A stretch of 64,000 nucleotides of DNA, from the NCBI GenBank assembly GCA_002197995.1, contig NGZR01000003.1:1488001-1552000 (forward strand), in the 5' to 3' direction. Below the pieces are notes generated by a model. It saw only the letters and a list, made by a program, of their open reading frames with translations, was not told the origin of the DNA and made no database searches. Source of the stretch: Gaeumannomyces sp. JS-464. Its lineage: Eukaryota > Ascomycota > Sordariomycetes > Magnaporthales > Magnaporthaceae. The position numbers and the translations under genes were made by a program. Shown here one piece after another: positions 58,710-64,000 of this stretch (positions are counted from its first letter, which is position 1; each line of letters begins with the position of its first letter).

Positions 58710-60758
58710 TCATCGCCTCCGCCCCGCGCCGGTGCCGACGCCTGACTGCGCCTTCTTGGCGCTACAGATATCATCGACCCTGAGGAGGAGACACGCCGCC
58801 TGTAGGAACAAATTGTGTTAGAATAGATACCCAACGTAGTTAACGTAATATACTCAGTTTAGTCGCCCGCTGCGACGACCTGAGCAAAAAGACCAAAGAT
58901 GTATTTGGATGGGAAAACTGACCTCGATCGCCGTCTTCATGCTCTGCACCTTGATGGCCTCGGGTTCCCACACGCCATAGTCCTTCATGTCCGCCAGGCC
59001 ACCCGTGTCGCCGTTGATGCCCACGAGCTCTTGCCCTCGGCATGCTTGGCGCGTAGGTCCGTCAGGACCCTGACGGGGCTCGCGCCGGCGTTCTGGACCA
59101 GGGTACGGGGGATGACCTCGAGAGCCTCGGCGACGGCGCGGTAGGGCCACTGCTGGACGCCCTCGATGCTCTTGGCGAGCTGACCCAGACGGACGGCGAC
59201 GGCCATCTCGGTGGCGCCGCCTCCAGGGACAGGCGCGGGTGGAACATGACGTTGCGGGCCACACCCATGGCGTCCTGTAGGTTGCGCTCGACCTCGTTGA
59301 GCACGTCCTTGGACGGGCCGCGCAGCAGCACCGTGCACGCCTTGGGCGAGGTGCACTTTGTCAGGAACGTGAAGTACTCGTCGCCAATCTTCTCGATCTC
59401 GAACAGTCCGCACTGCGTGCCCACGTCAGACTCTTGCAGGTCCTCGACTCGGTTCACGATGGTGGCCCCCGTCGCGCGTGCTATGCGGTTGTTGTCCGTC
59501 TTGCGCACGCGCCGCAGCGCCGTTATGTTGGCCTTCATAAAGTAGTGCTGTGCCAGGTCTGTAACGCTGTATGGTGAGCAGGCGCCGCCGGTTGGTCATA
59601 TAGAGAGGAATCAGGGGAGAATTCCTACCAGAAACACCCTTCTCAGTAATAACAAGGTCCGGCTTCACGGCGATGATGGCATCTGCCATGGCCTTGACCT
59701 GCTCCTCCTCGATCTGCAGGATGCGGTTCCAGTCCTCCTCCTTGGTGATCTCGATGTTGGTCTGGGACTCGCCTTCTTGTACTCGAGCGGGCAGTCGAGC
59801 AGGACGATACGGGGGTTCTCGATGCGGCGGCGCATCTTGGGTGTGTGATGTCTTTGTTGAGCATGACGCGTCTAGGACGCGGCTGTCCTCGATCTCTCCG
59901 CCGGGAACCTTCTCGACGCGCGCATACGCTTGATGTCGACCTCCTGCTTGCCGTTGCCACCCCAGGTGACGGTGCGCACGGCCTTGAGGGCGAGGCCGCA
60001 CATCAGGTCGGACCAGCGCGAAACAAATTTGGTGCCGATCGAGGACTGGATGAGGCTGTGCATAGCCTTGTCGTCGTTGATGTCGATGGGGAGCGAGACC
60101 TCCTCGATAATCTCGAGCGCATCCTTGAGGGCGCGCTTGAAGGCCGAGATGATGACGACAGGGTGGATGTTGCGCTCAAGCTGCGGCAGGGCCTGGGCTA
60201 GGATCTCACCGGCTACGTTGGACGCAACATGTCAGGGCAAATGATGTACGCAGGTATCTCCAGACAGGGCCAAACTCACCCAATATAATAACAGTGGTGG
60301 TGCCGTCTCCGACCTCCTCATCCTGTGTCCGGCTCAGCTTCGATCATGCTCTTGGCGGCGGGGTGCGACACCTCGATCTCGCGCAGGATGGCATGGCCGT
60401 CGTTGGTCAGCACGATGCCCCCCATCGGGTCGAGGAGCATCTTGAGCATGGCCTTGGGGCCGAGACATGACCGAATGATGTCGGCAACGCTGGGTGCAAG
60501 GAGGGCAGGGCAGGGCAGGTCAGCTGCCGCAAGCGGTTCGGAATGAAAGTCGCTTTTTTGAGGATAGGCGGGACTCACGTCTTCGCGGCCGCAATATTTG
60601 AGAGCTGGGCTTTCCTTCCGGTTTGCCTCTCACCGCTCTGGGTGTCTGGCGGGGGAGCTTCTGGTCAGTAAATGTGCACTTGACGTGCGCACGGCGAGAG
60701 TTGTTCTGGGCTATCAGGCAGCACGGCACGTACTCATAACCACCACCGGGGCCTGCAT
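58710..60758 (-). CDS. CCT3: T-complex chaperonin subunit gamma (CCT3)
   Basis: Six exons: 60758-60734 (25 nt), 60645-60579, 60489-60280, 60212-59629, 59558-58923 and 58799-58710. With seven one-base corrections the phases close at 538 residues, the usual CCT3 length. Group II chaperonin marks are clear: SNIAAAKTVADIIRSCLGP, GGIVLTNDGHAILREI, the ATPase motif DEEVGDGTTTV, VITEKGVSDLAQHYF, VPGGGATEM and the end LLLRVDDI. CCT3 is one of eight subunits of the ring that folds actin, tubulin and other proteins in the cytosol. Breaks: an extra A near 60339; missing bases near 59926, 59870, 59846, 59776, 59236 and 59013. No conserved residue is changed and all splice sites are intact, so sequence error is likelier than a pseudogene. 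Confidence 0.93.
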
Positions 60759-61444
60759 CTTGGTGACGGCGAGGTGGGGGTCCCAAGAAGCGGTCGGAAA
60801 ACGCGGGGAAAAAGGCAAGATAGCACAAGGAGCCTGCTACAAAGGCTATGAACGGAAAGACCCGTGCCGGCGTCGAGCGGGTGAAGCGTCGGGGTCGGGA
60901 GAAGAAGTACAGAGGCTCTTCTGGAAGAGCTCTCGATCTCCTGCGGTGGCGGCGGGACTCCATGGAGCTCTCGTCAAAAGATCTTGCTGCCCGCCGCCAA
61001 TGCGGGCTAGGCATCCCGTATCGGGCTGGGACTTTGTTATCGAAGGTGGGGGTGGGGGGATGATTCTCCGGGTTCCGCACGGACCCTTGCTCACTCGACG
61101 CGCTGCGTGACCCCTGACAATTTCAGAACACGCTCGTTCGCAGCGCTCAGTCCATACCTGTTTTCCCCTGACGTAGATGCCTTTGGCTCTCCTCGCCCAC
61201 CAAACTACGTGTTTCCCATCCAGCCTTGCCCGGCTATCCTTGGCATTTTTCGTTACATATTCGTTCCCCCCCTCATTCCCGCTAAACAAGACAATTCCGT
61301 GGTTTCAAGGCGCTCGCCTCATCGCTGTCCTCGCCCTCGTCCTACTCCGTCTTACACCTCCCTAACCCAAGATCCAACTGGCTCCTTTGATACAATATGC
61401 GAACCCCGCGACCCGCACTATTCGCGGCCGAGTGAGACGCCGGC
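60759..61444. other. Intergenic stretch upstream of CCT3
   Basis: CCT3 promoter plus the 3' flank of the next minus-strand gene. Open frames on both strands here overlap and show no protein-like pattern. Confidence 0.55.
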
Positions 61445-63420
61445 CTACTTCTTTCCCTTATCATCTTCTGGCTTGATCTCGTTGCGGAGGCCAGAGCTCC
61501 TCTGCGGCCGTGGGTTGCTGACGGTCCGGCTTCTCGGCGGGGGGCCTATTCCAGCCGAGGGGCGAGCCGCATCTGCTGCAGGCTGGCTGCGAGCAGCTAT
61601 GGCGCCCGTCTCCTTCCACTCGCCGCCCTCGAAGGCCATCCAGGGTTCATTGTCCATCGTCTCGACGGTAAGCTCGATGCGACCCTCGGTCATGTAGCGG
61701 AAGATGGACCTCCAGACCTCCTGGTCCTTGGTGCATTCCCGGCATAGCCATCGGTACCAGGCGTCCCAGACTCCATCCTCCTCGTCTCTGCCTTCCGTCT
61801 TGGCCTCCTCGTCGTCGTAGATGTCTATCATGTCGTGCTGGCCGCCCTTCAGTTCGCTCTGGTCGTACTTGCTGACGCAGAGGAAGTGTGGCGGCAGGCC
61901 CGCCACCTTTTCCCGGATGCCGTCTGAGTGCGTGAACTCAAGTGTTGGTATGCCGTTGTGGCTGAGGGACATGCGCAACCTGCCAGATCTACTATTCAAA
62001 ACCTTCAGGTTCTTCTGGGGCAGCGCGAACACTAACATGCCTCCCGGCATCGGGTGCATACATGGTGGCATCTCCACCAGGCTTGGTCGGTCTTCGACCA
62101 CGGGCCGCCGCATCTCAAACCAGATCCACGGATGCGGTCGGTTTCTCAGGTCGGGTCTTTTTATTGCGCCCGGATATAGCATTAGCATTAATTTTATCCA
62201 CAGCTTATCGTGGCTGCCAAGTGGCAGACGAACGCACGGCGTATGTATGCCAAGGACTTACATGTTGCCATGATACACCCTGAGGACACCCGAATCAATG
62301 GCTTTCAGATCTCTCAGTACCGGGTTTGGGGTCGCAAACAGCGTGGTTGACTGTTCGCGCCACGACGAAGCCGTTGACACCGATTTCTTCATCGGTGGGG
62401 CGCCTGGCGAGAAAAGACCGTCGGACCAGCGGCTGAATCCCCCCGGGTCCTTCTTCAGGTCTGCTTCTAGAGAAGGGAACGGGGCCTTGCTTAGCAGCTC
62501 GAATCGGAAGCGCTTGCAGTTCACTCGACGAAGCCCTCCCGCCCTCGCAGCCCAGAAGCGCAGGCGATCAAGCAGATCGAGCGGCTTGCCTCCTGGCCCG
62601 ATGTTCAGCTCTGCAGGTATCTGGGGCAACTGGAAAGTTATTATATTCAAGGAGCCCGTGGCGGCCGCTAGCCTCTTGGTCGCGAATTGTCTGTTGACTC
62701 GCGTGTCAGGAGCACCTCATTCAGGTCTTGGAGGGAAGGAACAGAGGCAAGGGTTGACTTACGATCTGAACCCCCCACCCTGAACTTCTCGCCATATGTC
62801 TTGAAGTCGGTGTCCTCCGAATAGGCCTCGCCATCTTCCTCGGCATTGTCGTCCCGAGACTGATGCTGCTGGACCCATTCGGGTTCCCGGGGTGGGAAGA
62901 AGGCATTCAGACTCTCGAGCTCGGTGAAGGGACTGTGCCACAGCGGTCTGGCCTGCCCGACGGCGTCGACGCCTGTGAGCGCCATCCCTCCCATCCTCAG
63001 CGGGGCTCTCGTGATGGCAGCGCGTGTTTGCGCTTTCGACGTCTCAAGCTTCTTCTCGCCTATCTGGAGACCCTGCAGCAGCGTCGACATGACATGGTTC
63101 AGCGGGCCGGCCTCGGGGCCTTGCTCCAGTGCGTCTTCATCAGGCCGCTGCTCCTCGCCCGGTGGAGGTGTTGAGTCGGCGCTGGCCGAGCTGTTGGATG
63201 TCTCGTGGTCATCCTTGCCGCGCTTAGCACTCGGGCCATCGCCGGAGCTGAGAGACGTTGGGTCTTGGTCGCTCGGCCGTTTGCGCTTGTCGAGGCCCAT
63301 GGCAACATCGAGCGCAGCCTGCGCGGTCGCGGTCGCCCTCTCGCCGTCGTCGGCCATCGCGATATCCCCATCGCCGCCGCCGCCGGCTATCACCCTCGAT
63401 CTCTCGCCGCCTTCGGCCAT
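61445..63420 (-). CDS. Unrecognised protein, probably nuclear
   Basis: Exons 63420-62262 and 62156-61445 with a 106-nt intron (GTAAGT donor, phase 2). One missing base near 62687 (GAGTCAAC where GAGTCCAAC keeps frame) gives 624 codons, 623 residues, and the arithmetic closes. The first 120 residues are acidic and disordered with two basic patches (DKRKRPSD, AKRGKDD) that could be nuclear signals. The centre has LLDRLRFWAARAGG and a Trp-rich region (RPHPWIWFEMRRP, WDAWYRWLC) that suggests a folded domain. The C-terminus is Pro/Ser/Lys-rich. I do not recognise the family and propose no function. The start could be the upstream in-frame codon near 63537, but ATG 63420 is preferred. Confidence 0.75.
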
Positions 63421-64000
63421 GCCTTGAGTGAACGTCAGGTCAGGATAGTAGTTGGGTCTGCGGGAGATAGAGAGGTTGATGGATGGCCGGAGATGGTTCG
63501 CTGTTGTTGGGGAGGTTGAAGGGTTGCGGAAGAGCAAGAAAAGTGAGGTTGTGGGAGGTTGCCTGCCGAGGTGGGGTTGAAGACCGGTCGGTAAAGGGAA
63601 AGAGAGAGTTTTGCTAGCGAGGCGTCGACGACATGGGCATCAATAACGCAAGAAGACTCAGGATACCCTCGAGGAGAATGGCCAGGGCGGAACAGTTCCT
63701 CGAGATTCAGGCATCCAGAGCGGTGGGGTTATGTTGGATACATCACGATACCAGTCTGGTACGAGTCTAGACTGGGTGGTGTTCTCGGGTTTAGCGAGAT
63801 GGTGAAGGTCGGGGGCTGACTGTTTGGCGAGGGCGGAAGCACGTCGAATTTAGGAATATTGAGAGACGATGCTATTAGGTTGAGTATGTAGGCATAGAAC
63901 AGGCGTAGACGATAGTAGTCTATACCTCCAGTGAACATGGATGGCCATATTCTTCGCACGCCTGGCTGAGCTCGATTTTCTAAAAGGACAAATTCCGCAG
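63421..64000. other. Upstream flank of the last gene, window end
   Basis: Promoter side of the minus-strand gene. A 76-codon frame at 63959-63729 has no recognisable feature. No gene seen before the window ends. Confidence 0.55.

Noticed and set aside
62690..62765. GTAAGT at 62761 as an intron donor in the unrecognised 61-63 kb gene
   Set aside because: Possible introns ending at the nearby AG sites are 36 or 72 nt, multiples of three, so they cannot fix the frame change; the first is also too short. One missing base closes the model.
1..64000. Transposons, retroviral-type genes, CRISPR arrays, rRNA
   Set aside because: No reverse transcriptase, integrase or transposase motif, no long terminal or inverted repeats, no regularly spaced repeats and no rRNA-like sequence were seen.
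1..64000. A secondary-metabolite or other gene cluster
   Set aside because: The genes belong to unrelated processes and none encodes a synthase or tailoring enzyme.

Overview
The window is nuclear DNA from a filamentous ascomycete (Pezizomycotina, most likely a sordariomycete). The support is GC-rich coding sequence, short introns of about 50-120 nt with GTAAGT-like donors and CTAAC/CTGAC branch points, multi-kilobase intergenic stretches with long homopolymers, and the gene content. I recognise no transposon, viral sequence or CRISPR array. The species cannot be named from sequence alone.

Layout. 1-95 is the 3' end of a serine-rich gene. 96-16.7 kb is almost empty except for a proline/glutamine-rich protein gene (8159-6439, minus) and, at its far end, an intron-containing tRNA-Ser. 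17.6-20.7 kb holds a TBC (Rab-GAP) gene. 24.4-27.2 kb holds an ankyrin-DIL protein gene. 28.2-29.9 kb holds a protein kinase with a helical N-terminus. 30.9-32.0 kb holds a cytochrome b561 gene, divergent from an allantoicase gene at 33.1-34.3 kb. 35.2-41.3 kb holds a very large hybrid histidine kinase. 45.7-48.6 kb holds an M13 metallopeptidase. 50.4-52.8 kb holds a Dal5-type MFS transporter. 54.1-56.0 kb holds a histidine-phosphatase protein. 57.7-58.3 kb holds a PRKRIP1-like spliceosomal protein. 58.7-60.8 kb holds the chaperonin subunit CCT3. 61.4-63.4 kb holds an unrecognised, probably nuclear protein.

Exon models were built by hand from splice signals, frame and phase arithmetic. Seven genes do not read through as given. 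Six of them can be put in frame with a few one-base corrections (once a 4-base duplication), mostly in 2-4 base homopolymers; the seventh, the proline-rich gene, could not be resolved. CCT3 is normally essential, yet needs seven corrections here. The most economical reading is residual sequencing or consensus error, not decay, and it matters for anyone using these gene models.

Functionally the genes are mostly housekeeping or signalling: vesicle traffic (TBC, ankyrin-DIL), two-component sensing, purine-nitrogen use (allantoicase and perhaps the Dal5-like transporter), proteolysis, protein folding and splicing. I see no biosynthetic cluster. The less ordinary items are the roughly 2,000-residue histidine kinase, the helical-domain kinase, the peptidase whose third zinc-ligand motif is out of frame, the consecutive micro-exons of the transporter, and a dispersed CCTAGG-centred palindrome in the intergenic DNA.
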